From Amphibalanus amphitrite (lineage: Eukaryota; Arthropoda; Thecostraca; Balanomorpha; Balanidae): a DNA stretch of 64,000 bases. Shown in pieces: positions 12,165 to 24,149 of this stretch. A model generated the notes under the pieces. That model was not told where the DNA came from, did not search any database, and saw nothing but the letters and a program-made list of their open reading frames with translations. The DNA is taken from assembly GCF_019059575.1 (NCBI RefSeq), contig NW_024881851.1, positions 446,501-510,500 on the forward strand, read 5' to 3'. Made by a program: the position numbers and the translations under genes. How positions within the stretch are numbered: position 1 is the stretch's first letter; every line of letters begins with the position of its first letter.

Positions 12165-13841
12165 CTTACTTTGGAACCTTTTTGCATGTTTGCTTCATAT
12201 TTTGTAACAAACGCGCAAGAACTGCAATATTACAGCACTATATGCTTCTGGACAAAATGCAATGGTAGTGAAAACTTAGCGCTGATGGTATTCATTCTTG
12301 ACCAAACGTAATCACAAAATGTTTTTGTAGTAACTATTAAATTCCAGCCAAAAACAGTGCACGGGTTAAAAAAGAATCATTCCAATGACGGTCCATTCTT
12401 GCGGTCCTGAAATCGCCACTATTTCCGGCCTCTCCAACGCAACTCGTTGTCCAGACGTAAATATGCAAGTCAGCAGCCTACAAATAAATACGTCCTTTCT
12501 TTTTGCAGCCTACAAATGAAAACTATTCGTTCGACGTGCGTGGTTATGACAAACACGGTTATGGCGAAGTTACGGTTCTGTTATCATTCTTTGGCGAAGT
12601 TATTCACTTCAAAGTGAAAATCTAGCCACTTTCGTTCGGTCCCTTGACTTGACCTCAGTGAACGTATTCAATAACAGGGGTAAGTGTAAGGGTAAAGGGT
12701 AAGGGTGAACTGGGGTTTCGGTTATCCTCAACTTAACCTCAAAAAGCTTTACTTGAAAAAGTTGTTCCAGGGTAAGAGTAGAGTTTTTTTGTGAGTTTCA
12801 GATCTGATAAATCAGGCATGTAATCGTATGAGTCGCTGCTTCTCGTAACGCAAGATTACTTTATAAATATCGTAACGGTGCATAAGCTCGTTTTTTTCCT
12901 ACGTACAAGCGGTTACAAGCAAATGCCTGTGATTGGATTACTTTCAAATGCAGCGTAAGAAATGCACTCCCAATCATATAAAACGACATAAAATAAAAGG
13001 AAATGAAAGTCAGCCTGAATAGGTGGGTACTCAACTCATTATTCCTAAAAACGACCAAGCTTCAGCAACGACTGTTCCGATCCAGGCATAAAAAGTACAA
13101 ACACATTCATACAAGTACAAACACACAGGTATATTGCCAAAAATGTTCCCATCTTGCATCTAGGCAATACGGCATGTGCAACGAAAGAACCACGCCATTC
13201 GTTGCGGTAACGGAGAAACAGCGCAACTGTTTCCATGGCACACTGCTCAGAATCCTACAATGCTACAAAATAGTACTCTCGGTCGGTGTGACCGCAGACA
13301 AGTGCGATCGTAGGCCCTGCAAGCACACACAGACAACCATTCTGGGCGGATAATTTCATTGGCGTCGGATAATATCTCTCCGAGGGAACTGCGCCGCCGA
13401 CCGGCGACGCCTCTGATCTCGCCATTCATTTGTACTTTACTGTCGATACCTGATAAGCTATTTGGTACAGTACGGTATAAATGAGCCAGCAATGTGCATC
13501 TTGTGGCGCAACAGTCAACACGAACATCTCAACAGTACAAATAGATGCGGAATACAATGGACATAAAATAGATACTTTGCCAATATTGTCACCAATATAA
13601 TTACAGTGATTGAGCACATGGAACGGCATAGCGAGTCTGCTGGACGGACGAACCCTTCAAAACACACAGGGACGCAAACCACAGCCAGCAAAACGCAGCT
13701 CGATAAAGCAATCTGGAGTGTAGGATAATATTAATAACTATCGAGTGGGTAGCACTCACGGTGCCAGCTGCCAGTCGCAGTGCCGCCGTCGGCAGCGCTG
13801 CTCCGTCCAGTCCGACACACGGATGGGCGCCGGTCGGCGGC
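12165..13841. other. No gene recognised; 3' flank of the minus-strand gene
   Basis: I see no coding exon. The distal part may hold the 3' untranslated region of the gene ending at 13842. No AATAAA signal could be placed with confidence. The segment near 12439-12467 is the inverted partner of 4237-4265. Confidence 0.4.
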
Positions 13842-16800
13842 CTAGTAGTGCGCGGACCGGCGCAGCCGATCGTCCCTGGGGCCCGCGCCGAGGCCGGGGT
13901 GCACCAGGTGGCCGCTGTGGGCCCGGCCCGGCAGCCACTGGCCGTGCTGCTCGGCCCAGGGCGGGCCGCCACCCCAGTCGGCCCGCTGACCGACCGACGG
14001 CCAGCCCGTCGGCGCCGGCCGGACCTGGCCCTGCCGCGGCGGCAGAGGCGGCACGCGCGCCGGCACGTACTCCGGGTACACGTAGCCGTGCGACATCGTC
14101 TCCACCGCCGGCCGAGTCCCGCGCGGCGCTAGCTGCCCGAAGGCGTCCGCCACCGGCGTCCAGCCGGTGCGCTCAGAGCCCGACCTGACCCGGCGCACCG
14201 CCGGCTGCCGCGCGCCCGGCTCGCCACCCGGAGACACGTACCGCCGGCGCAGCCGCTCGGTGCGCGCCGACTCGCGCTCGGCGAACGCCGCCAGCTCGTC
14301 GGTCTCGGCGCCGGCGCGGCCGTCCGTCGACCCGTAGCCGCTGTCGCCGGAGCCGGCCGCGGGCGGGACGGCCGGCGTCGGCTCGGACAGGACATCGTCA
14401 ATATCGTCCAGGGAGTACGAGCTGCGCGAGTCGCGCGACCGCTGCGAGCCCAGCGAGTCCTTGGAGTCGGCGGAGGAGGCCGCCGAGTGGCGCGCTCCGG
14501 CGGCGGTCTGCGGCGAGACGCGGTCCCAGCCGACCATCTCCGGGGTGCTCCAGCGGCTCGGCGGCGCGGCCACCGTCGGACGGGCTGCAGCAGGGCCCCG
14601 CACCGGAGGGAGGCCGGGGTGCGCAGCTTGCAAATACTGCTCGGAGGTCTGTTGGTGGGACTGCTGATACGTGTGCCTATAAGTCTCCTGCGAGGTGTGG
14701 CGGTAGTTGTGCGGTGGGGTATTCTCATAGGTCCTCTGAAGCACGTGCTGAGGAGTTTCTTGATAGGTTTGAGGGGTCTGCTGAAAGCTGTGAGGTGAGA
14801 TTTGCCCATAAGTCTCCTGGAACCGGTGTTGGATAGTCCGCTGAGGAGTCTGCTGAGGGATCTGATGATAGGTCTGCGGAGGAGGCTGATTAGATGCTTG
14901 CTGGAATGTATGTCGAGCTTGCTGAAAGGAATGCTGAAGTTGATGAGTGTGTGCTGCTTGCGGCTGTGACGGCTGGCCTTCTTGTTGTGCACTTTCCCTG
15001 AAGAGCTGCTGAGCAGCGTGAAGTATCCTGGCGTCCGCCACGGCCCCCGGTGAGCGACCGGGCTGCCGTGGCGACTGGCGCGTCCGTGAACTGACGGCCC
15101 CCGACTGCTGCTGTCGGGGAGCTGCCGCCGCACCACCAGGCTGCTGGCTGGACGGCGCACTGCTCAGCCCGTGGACAGGCCGCTGTCGCTCCGGCTCTAT
15201 TTCCAAAGCCCGGGGCGCTGGCACCGGAGCTGGGGCTGCAGACGGTGGTGCGACAGAAGAGGGGGAGAGTGGAGGTACTGACGGCACGGCCGGTGCCCAG
15301 GAGGGTGATGGAATACTAACAGGAGCGGCGTGAGGTACTGAGGCCGGGACAGACGTTAGGAAAGGCGCTGACGCAGAAGCTGGGACTGGTGGAGGGGCTG
15401 AGACAGGAACAGGATGTGACGAAGGCGCTGATACAGGAACTGGGGCTGACTGAGGTCCTGGAACAGGCACAGGAAGTGGTGAAGGTTCCGGGACAGACTC
15501 TGTGACTGATTGGGGCGAAATAACTGGAGGGGGCGTTGGAGGAGGAAACAGCGTCTCACTAATTTTCCACTCACGGACATCACGCGGCACTTCGATATCC
15601 AGAGATGGGAACAGGGAATCCCGGAAGAATGACTGTCGCCCGCAACCTTTCACTGACAACGGAGTCTTATCAAGGTCGCCATCGAACGACTGCCGACCTG
15701 GTGGCGCAACGGAAGCGCCGGTGTGAGGATTAGCTGCCACATCCGCCGCCCCGCCGGCCACCTCACCGGACCTCTTCTCGCTGGCGTGCACTAGACTGCG
15801 GCGCAGAGAGTTCTGCTCGATGGCACGGGCCACGTCCGCACTGGTTCGGCCGAGCGGTGAGCCCAGCGTGAGCTGCGCCAGGGCGCGCTGCTCGCCGGTA
15901 AGCTCGGTCTCGAGCTGTGGCGATGGCCGCGCGCCGCTGCGGGCGACCACCGTCTCCAGCGAGGACAGGCTCGACTCGCCGTCACTTTCGGGAGCGGGCG
16001 GCAGCGGCGGCGGAGGCGGCGGCAGGTGACGAGGGGCCGGCTCCGGGGGCGCGCGCCCCTCAAACCGCACCGATCGGCCGCGGCCGCGGCGCGGCTGACT
16101 GTCGCCACTGTCGTCGGATTCGGCGCCGCGCCCGCCGGCCCACAGCCGTCCGCCCTTCAGGATGCCGCCGAGCACGCCGTGCGCCCGGCTGTCGGCGATC
16201 TCCATCACCCGGTCGTGCTGCTGCACGTTGGCGATGGTGAGCACGGAGCCGGCCGGCGGCGACGGCGGCTGGTCGGCGGCCGCCGCGCGCGCTCCGTCCG
16301 ACACCAGGTCAGGCAGGTTGCGCCAGTCGGGGGCTCGAGGGGGCTGGGCGCTGCACGCCTCCGGCGACGGCGAGCGGGCGTCGGAGCACTCATTGGCGGC
16401 GGGCTCCTGCTGCTCTGGCCGCATGTCCACCGGACTCGGCGAACGTTCTTTCAAATCACACACTAGCTCCGACTCAGCACTCTCACTATTATCGTTGGCG
16501 ATATCGTTTGCTGCCTTTTGCGTACATTCCTGCGTTTCTTTCCCGGCGGCGCCATCCTGCGGGTCGACGGACACGCTCTGCTCAGATGGCTGAGGGTCCA
16601 CCGGCTCTGCCGTGTCGCCAGAGGAGGGTGTGACGTTGCTGACCTCCGGCTCTTCCGCGGGCGGCTCGGCCGGCGTCTCCAGGGTTATGTCGTCGTCGAG
16701 TCGTGCCAGCGGTGCAGGCCCGGCCAGCTCCTCCAACGTCTCCATGCTGCATTCTGAACCTGCGGCACGCATACAGGTACTGTTAGTCGGATCAGGAACA

Positions 16801-17721
16801 AATCAGCCGTTATTTGCTCGCTTGATCGGTATTCGCAAATTGCATTTATTCAACAAACAAATATTGGCTGGTAGTAATCCACAAATTGAAGGTCATTTGA
16901 CTTTTGAGTGCCCTGATGCGACTTGGTTTCATTAGCCTGCTGGGGGTCGGGCAAGTGCCCCTTTGAAAACAGGTCAGGTAGGAATAAGTGAAGATAGTAT
17001 TCGAAATCTTGTCCAATTATTCTAGGAAAAGTAAACAAAAGGAATAGCGTTCGAAATTTCGTGCAGGATATCTAACTTGATTGATTCTGTTCTGGTTACG
17101 ACTCAAGTCAAAATTAACTCCCGATGGGGTCGTTTCAGTCTGCCTACCTTCGGAGTCGTCGACGGGCGTCTCCTGCAGCTGCTCCCCGCCCTCTGCCACT
17201 ATCCGGTCGAAGGCGTCTGCGCCGGCCGTCTGGCAGGTGAGCACCTCGGGCAGGTGCAGGCTGAGCGCGCGCACCAGCAGCGGCGCCGGGCCCGCCTCCT
17301 CCCGCTCCACCGCCGCCTCGCAATAGGTGTTGCGCGACTCGTTGATCACCACCTGGAGACGTCGGCGGGCCGCACCCTTGCGCAGCGCTGACTTCAGGGG
17401 CGGCCGCGCCGCCGGCGTGCCCTGGTCTCGGTCCGGCGAGTCCCGCGACTCACACCGCTCCGCATCTGCGGGCGGTGGCGCGGCGCCGGTGCCGGCCGGA
17501 TCGCCGCCGTCACTCTCATTGGCCGCACTTTCGCTGAGAGCGTCGATGAAGGGGACGTCCGCCAGCGCCGGCGGCGGCGCGACCGCCGGCGACGCCGTCG
17601 TGTCGACACTCGCCATCCCGGTTGTGCGAGAGCGCAGACTTCAGCGGCGATCGGGGCGCCGCGAGCCCGGAGTCGGCTGGGGGGCCTTCATCGTCGCTGT
17701 CCACCGGCTGAGACTGCGTCA
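13842..17721 (-). CDS. Large disordered protein of unknown function, two visible exons
   Basis: I do not recognise this gene. Visible exons run from 17721 to 17148 and from 16759 to 13842 (stop). The donor (GAAG/GTAGGC) and acceptor (CCGCAG/GTTCAG) join in frame, giving DDSE-G-SECSMETLEE. Read from ATG 17616 the product is 1128 residues. The first exon has KSALRKGAARRRLQVVI and NESRNTYCEAA, possibly a short ordered segment. The second holds DRVMEIADSRAHGVLGGILK, then RSVRFEG, a Pro/Ser/Ala region (about 15150-15540), a Gln/Thr/Tyr/His repeat region (about 14630-14960) and a Ser-rich SYSLDDIDD and GDSGYGSTDG part, mostly predicted disorder. The exon opens at an acceptor (17721) in another frame coding PRSPLKSALSHN, so a one-base frameshift sits near 17618. 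More 5' exons probably lie upstream. Confidence 0.75.
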
Positions 17722-19129
17722 CTGAAACACAGGGCAGACAGACACTCATGTATAACAGTCAGGAGTCCCCTGCCTTTCTCATTCGCCCTTGCCTTCCTCA
17801 GGACTAACCCATCCGCATCCTCTCTCGCGCTACTCTTTCCGAGCAGGCGATTACCTTGCTCCACCACACAACTGGTGGTGAGGGCAAATCCACATCAGGA
17901 CTACACTCTCTCCGGGGTTACCGTTTGAATGGCAGCGCGGACTGTCCCAACGGGACGTTCCCGCCTCCGCTGCTCACTGTCGGTGTTCCGCACAGCCCGA
18001 TGTCTACATCTTATCCTCCCAGAGGCCAGAGCTGTGCAATGACCTTTTCAAGCTGAAGTAACTTGCTCCCAGCAAAACAGAGTGTCTTTTGATACTCAGC
18101 TGACGGCTCCGTGTTAGATGACACTTGCTCGCCAATCGCCATCATATGGAGTTAGTTACTTGTGTAACCAACTTGAGCCACCAGTACCACATTCCTTCAA
18201 TTGTTCTGTGCTCCTTAGGAAAATAATTTTAACGGAGTAACAAGAGGATCAAGAGGATAGACCACGCAGGGGCACGCCCGGGAGCCCTTATCCGTTGCTC
18301 AGGCTCAGGCGTGGCCTTGCTCAGGCTCTTCATCACTCATCAGTCACTGCAGGGTATGGGCTGGTGACAAGTGTCGCTTTGCGCCTCCGATTAGTGCGAA
18401 AAGTGAAACGTGAGAAGAATCCGAGAACAGCTGTGGGAACAGAGACTCGGGAGTCGGGAGCTTCCTAATACTTACGATGTCCCAAAATCCAACTCGACTT
18501 GAAAATCTAGCTCGACTTTAATCTCGCATTGGCCTAGTTTTAGCCCTTTTTTCTAATGCTGCTGAAGTTATAGCAGAAAGTCAGGGCTGGCAGTGGCACC
18601 AATGCCCAACCCAATCGGCCGGTGAGGGTCCCTTTCGATGCTTCTTGGCATCAGGAGCTAGTCATGTTTGCCCGTTCACCGTTCGCCAAGGTTACAAATA
18701 GCTGGGTCCCAAAAAAACGGTGAATTTAGGTATATTTTTGTTGACGAGAGGTTGTTGCATTAGGGATCTTTCGTCAAATTCGCCTGCACAGCGCTGACAC
18801 CGCGTGTGAAAGATGGCCTTGCTTTTTATTGTTTCACGCCATTCGACTGTCTCTATTGTGCATTGTGTTTGTTGACAACGATAAGACATTTTACCTCCTG
18901 ATTTCCCATTCATACATGTATGCGAACAGAAAAAAATGGACCTAACGTTTTAGTTAATTTAAAATGTTATGGTATCAAATATTTTTAATTTAAATAGGCG
19001 CAAAGAGGCGCACTCGTTATCCACCGGCTACTATAAAGCCACTGCGGTCATTGTCAGGTAGGCACTTTCTGCAGAACTCGCATGGGCCCTCAAAGACAAT
19101 TGTCGCACTCAGGGCCCCAAGAGTTGTTA
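17722..19129. other. No gene recognised
   Basis: Probably intron or 5' flank of the minus-strand gene. About 17856-18055 resembles about 26250-26465: both have GGTGGTRAGGGCAA, then GGTKACCGTTTGAR and CCCAACGGGAC, and end with GAGCTSTGCAATGWC, so a diverged interspersed repeat occurs twice. Confidence 0.4.
17856..18055 (+). repeat. Interspersed repeat, copy 1 of 2
   Basis: Shares an ordered series of short matches with about 26250-26465 (GGTGGTRAGGGCAA, CCGTTTGA, CCCAACGGGAC, GAGCTSTGCAATG). The copies are diverged and have no coding potential; the family is not identified. Confidence 0.5.
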
Positions 19130-19365
19130 GGCCCCCACACTGGCGGATCCAGGGGGGGCCACGGGGGCCATGCCCCCCCCCCCCCCAAAGGCCTAAAGTG
19201 GCCTGTTTGGCCCCCCCCCCAAACGCCAGAAAAATTGCTAGGAAAATATACCTTGATGGAGGTTTTTAGCCACTTGGTGAAGTAAAGCTTTCCACAGCAT
19301 AATATGGAAGCAATATAGTAGCAGTGAGGGTCAGTCAAAAGTTGCGCGAGCGGAGTCGACCTTAA

Positions 19366-22138
19366 AGGGACCCTCCCACCTTCAAAAAAGTTAATGAATT
19401 GGCATAGGTAAAAGTGATGTAGCGTGAATCACAAAGAGCGAAAATGAACATCTACCAAATTTAACCGGAAAATATTCACCCGTTTTCGAGATATAAGACT
19501 TTTATTTTTGTTTACTTTTTGGGAACTCCGCTGTTTCTATGACGTCACATAAAGGTTTTCTTTACGTCGGCATTTGGAAGCAATAATTTGGTATCAAAGT
19601 GCGACAAATATTGCGCGAATGATGCGTTTATCTTATCAAGGTCAATATATGATGGCCAATGAAGGATTCCAGGACAATTCTTCTTATGGCATTTCTTCGT
19701 ATCGCAATTCTTCGTCTGCAAATCTTCGTCAGGGCATTTATTCGTATCGCATTACTTTGTCTCGCATCAGGGTATATGAAAATCGGCTCGCATTTCTTCT
19801 TCAACGCAAATATATGCAAGAGTAAGCATTGAGGGACAAATAAATGCACCGACGAAGATTTGTAGACGAAGAAATGCGGACGAAAAATTGTGCTACGAAG
19901 AAATGTCATGCGAGGATTTGTTCGGGTACCATGACATTTATGTGATTTCAAAGTCAAGGTTCACAGCTGATTTGCTAAATCAAGCCAAGAATCCAAACTA
20001 TCAAAAAACTATAAATATTTGTTTGTCTGTCACAGAGGTCTCAAGCAATATAAGGTTTACATATGTTGAATCAAAAATCTACTGCCACAACTCACATCTC
20101 CTGCCTTAGTTTATCATTGTTGTTTTAACTTGCTTTCAAGAGAAACGGAAGCCAGTATCTGATATCACTTCAGATGATTGTTTCAAGATCTGAGTTCAAA
20201 TGGAAATAAAAGCAAGATCAAGATGAAACAGGGATTATTGCTGTTAAAGTAGTTTGGCCATGATACAACAAGCACATAAATCATTAGCCAAATCAAATAC
20301 TGGTTGGTTTGTCAAGATGTTTGTTGTCTGTCGTCTGTCGAGCTGCTATGAACACTGAACGCTCTCACTCTTACTTTGAAGAGAGTAGTTCAAGTTGAAT
20401 AGTAGTGAGCTGTAATTAGACAAAGCAGCTATTCAGTGCTCACATCAAGCCAGGCTAGGAAATGGCATCAACTGTGGTGGGAGGAAGCAGGTTCGGCAGC
20501 CCTATATGTTGTAAACTTCTGTTGTGTCTTGTGTTTGATCAACTGATGTTTTCTGCTGTTTTGTGCAGTGATAGTAGCAGGTAACTGCATGCTTGTCAAA
20601 TTATGTGAATAAACGAATTCATAACATTGCATTTTTCTCTCCATGCAAGGAACAAGTAAGATGTTGTAGAAAATGTAATAGAGGGCTGCATTGCTGATTT
20701 TGCACTTTATCAGAGCTGTATTTAGAAATGCTTTCCTGAAAGCTACACACAGGCCACAGTACTGAAATTCACAATGTCATACCTTTTGGCAGAAAAAAAG
20801 AAAAGACTTACCTAGGTAAAATTGGCTGAAAGTATGGCAGAGCAGGTCTTGATGTGTATGCCCATCCGTGTGCTTGCCGAAACCGAACTGACTGCAACAC
20901 ATTAACTCTGACCCACCATGGTGGCTGGCATATCCTGAACTTTCACCACTCTAAACAAGACAACTTTCAGCCCTCAGCATTGTATTAAAACACTGTACAT
21001 GACACTCAAAATTTGTTTCAGTGCCATCCACGGACAACATCAGTCGCCATTCACCAGGCCAGTAAAAACAGAATAGATAATAGCTTCAAACCCATGTAGT
21101 CAGAGTTACTAGGTCTGCACCTCAAAACAAAATCCAGGTGACATTCACCACGCCAGTAAAAAACAGGTACTTAGGTAACGTAACAGCTTCAAATCTGGTA
21201 ACATGTTGGTCGGACTTTACACTACCATATTTACATGGAATAATATGATACCAAACAATAGTGCAACCATTCTGGATAACAAAAGTGTATGATAAAATTA
21301 ATTTAGAAAACTTTGGCAGCATGATTTACGAGCACAGGCAGGTGTTACCTACCAGCCTTCTCAATGCTCGTAAAACCAACATTGTGGTTTTGATTTTACC
21401 TTACATGATAACACACTTGGCTGCAATGGCACATTTAATTTAATACTGTGAAAAGACCAGTTATAACCACTTCACAAGCACAATTGCACCTCATGGCGAC
21501 ATCCTTTTTACCAAAGACAGTCAGCAGCGTCTTTCGTCAAAACTGGATGATCAATCCCCTTTCAACTGTTAACATCAAAAATATTTCTTCATGGTGTGAT
21601 CTCCATATGGAAACCTTGCAGGAAAAGAATTAATGTCAATTGTCAGCTCTTCAAAATTTCTTTGGACTTTAACTTGGAGTACCATATCCAGTTTGCTTTG
21701 ATATTTTGTTTTTTATTCCATGTTGAAGTTGAACACCAAGCTCCAGATATAGCAGGCAGCTTGATCATCTTCGGCCTTGGTATAATATCAGTCCAAGTTC
21801 CAGTGGTGGGTATCTTCTAATATTCAAATTAAAATGAAAAGCAATAGGCTTTCTCAGCGCCGACGACGGATTTCACGTTGATAACAAAGGGAGCTCAAGG
21901 TCAGCAAAACTCGGGTTCAAGGAATGGCGGGCGTTGAAATGACTGCTGACGTCATCAAGAAACCGCTAATGGTTAAGAGATAGGGACTAAGCTGGTCCCA
22001 CCCTGCAAGTAAAGGGAAGAAATTTCTTGAACACCATAAAGCTGCGGGGGTTGCGACCAGGATAAATGGTGGTTTCTGAGCCTGGCCGCAAACTTGGCTA
22101 TCTCAACTCAAAACTAATGTTAAGGTGGGATGGTCCCT
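19366..22138. mobile_element. TTAA-flanked element, AGGGACCCTCCCACCTT family, long copy
   Basis: It is bounded by TTAA at 19362-19365 and 22139-22142. The left end is AGGGACCCTCCCACCTTC and the right end, inverted with one mismatch, AAGGTGGGATGGTCCCT. About 200 bp inside the left end (AAGTTAATGAATTGGCAT onwards) and about 60 bp inside the right end (TTGGCTATCTCAACTCAAA) match the short copy at 23666-24149. The 2.8-kb interior is otherwise unrelated to that copy, so either this is a longer family member or it contains an insertion. The TTAA target site is that of piggyBac transposons. No transposase is visible. Confidence 0.7.
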
Positions 22139-22217
22139 TTAAAAAAAAAAGACTGTTGTTGGCACGTGTTTATGGCGCGGCAGCTGGTAGTTGGCGGTGT
22201 TTCGCGTGGTGTGGCAT

Positions 22218-23202
22218 CACTGGCGGATCTGGAGGGGGAGGGGGGGGGGGCACGGGAGCCTGAGGTGCCCCTGACAGGCCCGTGGTGCCCTTGCTAGGCC
22301 TGTGGTGCCCCTGGACCCTGGCAGGCCTGTGGTACAGTCCACAGCAGAAGTAATGTGGGGTTTCAGTCATGGGTATGTTCTGCTTCTGAAGCTTAGGAAC
22401 GATTAGCCAGACAACAATGAAACTTTGAATGTAGCTTATATGTATCGTCACCCTTGCAGCTGCAACTTTAGCTATTGACATCTTCTTTTCAATCACTTCG
22501 CATTAAACAATCGCCAGTCAAAGCCAACCGTTGAGTTTGGTAAAACCCTACATTACTTTAGCGGTGGGCTGTACCTCTGGCGGGCCTAGGGTGCCCCTGC
22601 TAGGCTGCTGATGCCCCTGGGACCTGACAGGACTGTGGTGCCCCTGACAAGCCTAAAGTGCCCCCAACAGGCCCGTGATGCCCCCGACAGGCCCAAGGTG
22701 CCCCTGCGTGATGCCGTGATGCCTGCGAGACCGGTGGTGCCCCCTGCGAGGCCGGTGGGGCCCCTGACAGGCCCATGGTGCCCCTGCTATACCGGTGGTG
22801 CCCCTGGCAGGCCTGTGGTGCCCCTGCTAGGCCGCTGGTGCCCCTGGGCCATGACAGGACTGTGGTGCCCCTGACAGGCCCAAGGTGCCCCTGCAAGGCC
22901 GGTGGTGCCCCTGTAAGGCCTGTGGTACCCCTGCTAGGCCTCTGGTGTCCCTGACAGGCCCATGGTGCCCCTGCGAGGCCGGCGGCGCCCCTGGCAGGTC
23001 TCTGGTGTCCCTGACAGACCTGGGGTGCCCCTGACAAGCCTGTGGGGCCCCTCACAGGCCCGTGGTGCCCTTGCTAGGCCTGTGGTGCCCCTGACGGGCT
23101 GGTGGTGCCCCTACTAGGCCGGTGGTGCCCCTGACAGGCCTGTGGTGCCCCCGGGCACCAAGGGGGTCATGACCCATGTGGCCCCCCTTGGATCTGCCAC
23201 TG
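22218..23202. mobile_element. CACTGGCGG-ended unit carrying a minisatellite
   Basis: The left end CACTGGCGGATCTGG and the right end GGATCTGCCACTG are inverted. Flanking octamers (TGTGGCAT and ATGCATAA) do not match, so no target duplication supports the pairing. Almost all of the interior is a GC-rich minisatellite. Confidence 0.5.
22255..23160. repeat. GC-rich minisatellite (GGTGCCCCTG...AGGCC)
   Basis: Tandem units of about 20 bases, consensus GGTGCCCCTGACAGGCCTGT with variants, interrupted by single-copy sequence at about 22330-22560. It creates spurious long open frames with collagen-like Gly-Ala-Pro repeats on the minus strand. Confidence 0.8.
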
Positions 23203-23665
23203 ATGCATAATATATTGATTTGTAAAGGCGTTATGGCTTATGCAATATGCAATTGCAGGCACTTGGTATCCCTCACTTATCCCTCATTGGGGCTCTGGCG
23301 GGCTCCTGAGGGCCCACGTCTATCTCCGGGAGCCCATATAGACAGGCTCCTTTGGGTCATTTCAGTACACTATAGCATAAGAGGTCTCCATGCGAGTCCT
23401 ATACATACATCTGAGGGCGTACCCTGATGTCTGAGGTACCCAACTGCAGCTCCAATGGTCTCTTCTTACACTGGCGGATCCAGGGAGGGGGCATTTAGGG
23501 CCATGCCCCCTTCCCAGAGGCCTAAAGTGGCCCGTTTTCCCCCTCCCCCAAACGATAATGAAACATAGTTCAATCAGGGCGTGGCCCAGGAGCCGAGTTA
23601 GACAGGGCTGTTTTACCACCTCCCGGCCCGCAAAGGGACCCAAGCACTGACTCGAAGCGGGTTAA

Positions 23666-24149
23666 AGAGACCCTCCCACCTTCAAAAAAGTTAATGAATT
23701 GGCATGAAAGTGATGTCGCTATAGGTTCAGAAAGGGCGAAAACGAATATCTACCAAATTTTATCGAAAAATATTCACCGGTTTTCAAGAGATTAGACTTT
23801 TATTTTTGTTTACTTTTTGGGATATCCGCTGCTGTTCCTAGCGACTTTATTTGAAAGTGCGGCATTTGTTGCGCGCAAAGCAGCCTATACCACCGCATGA
23901 GCTACCAAACGTTTTAGTAAAATATTAAAAAATCATTAGATCTCCGCTGACGTCACACATTCAGAGGGGTATCCAAAAGCATTAGCCCCTCTGAATCAAA
24001 ATGCTGCAATTTTGAAATTCAATATTTCCGATTTAAGGCATTTCTCGATGTTGTGAGTGCGTGCCGAAACCGGTAATTGTGAGCCATCAGCCAGGGACCC
24101 CATTTTGGCTATCTCAACTCAAATCTAATGTTAAGGTGGGAGGGTCCCT
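23666..24149. mobile_element. TTAA-flanked MITE, AGGGACCCTCCCACCTT family, short copy
   Basis: It is bounded by TTAA at 23662-23665 and 24150-24153. The ends are inverted (AGAGACCCTCCCACCTT and AAGGTGGGAGGGTCCCT). At 484 bp it is non-coding. Its terminal regions match the longer copy at 19366-22138. Confidence 0.8.

Noticed and set aside
14129..15160. 343-residue frame overlapping the large unknown gene
   Set aside because: Arg/Ser-rich frame in the same strand but another frame; the 976-codon frame spans the whole exon and joins in phase with the upstream exon.
22600..23055. Collagen-like open frame on the minus strand
   Set aside because: It is a translation of the GGTGCCCCTG minisatellite; no codon structure, splice sites or conserved domain beyond the repeat.
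22218..23202. Confirmed hAT target duplication for the inner CACTGGCGG unit
   Set aside because: Flanking octamers TGTGGCAT and ATGCATAA do not match, so pairing of these ends is only tentative.
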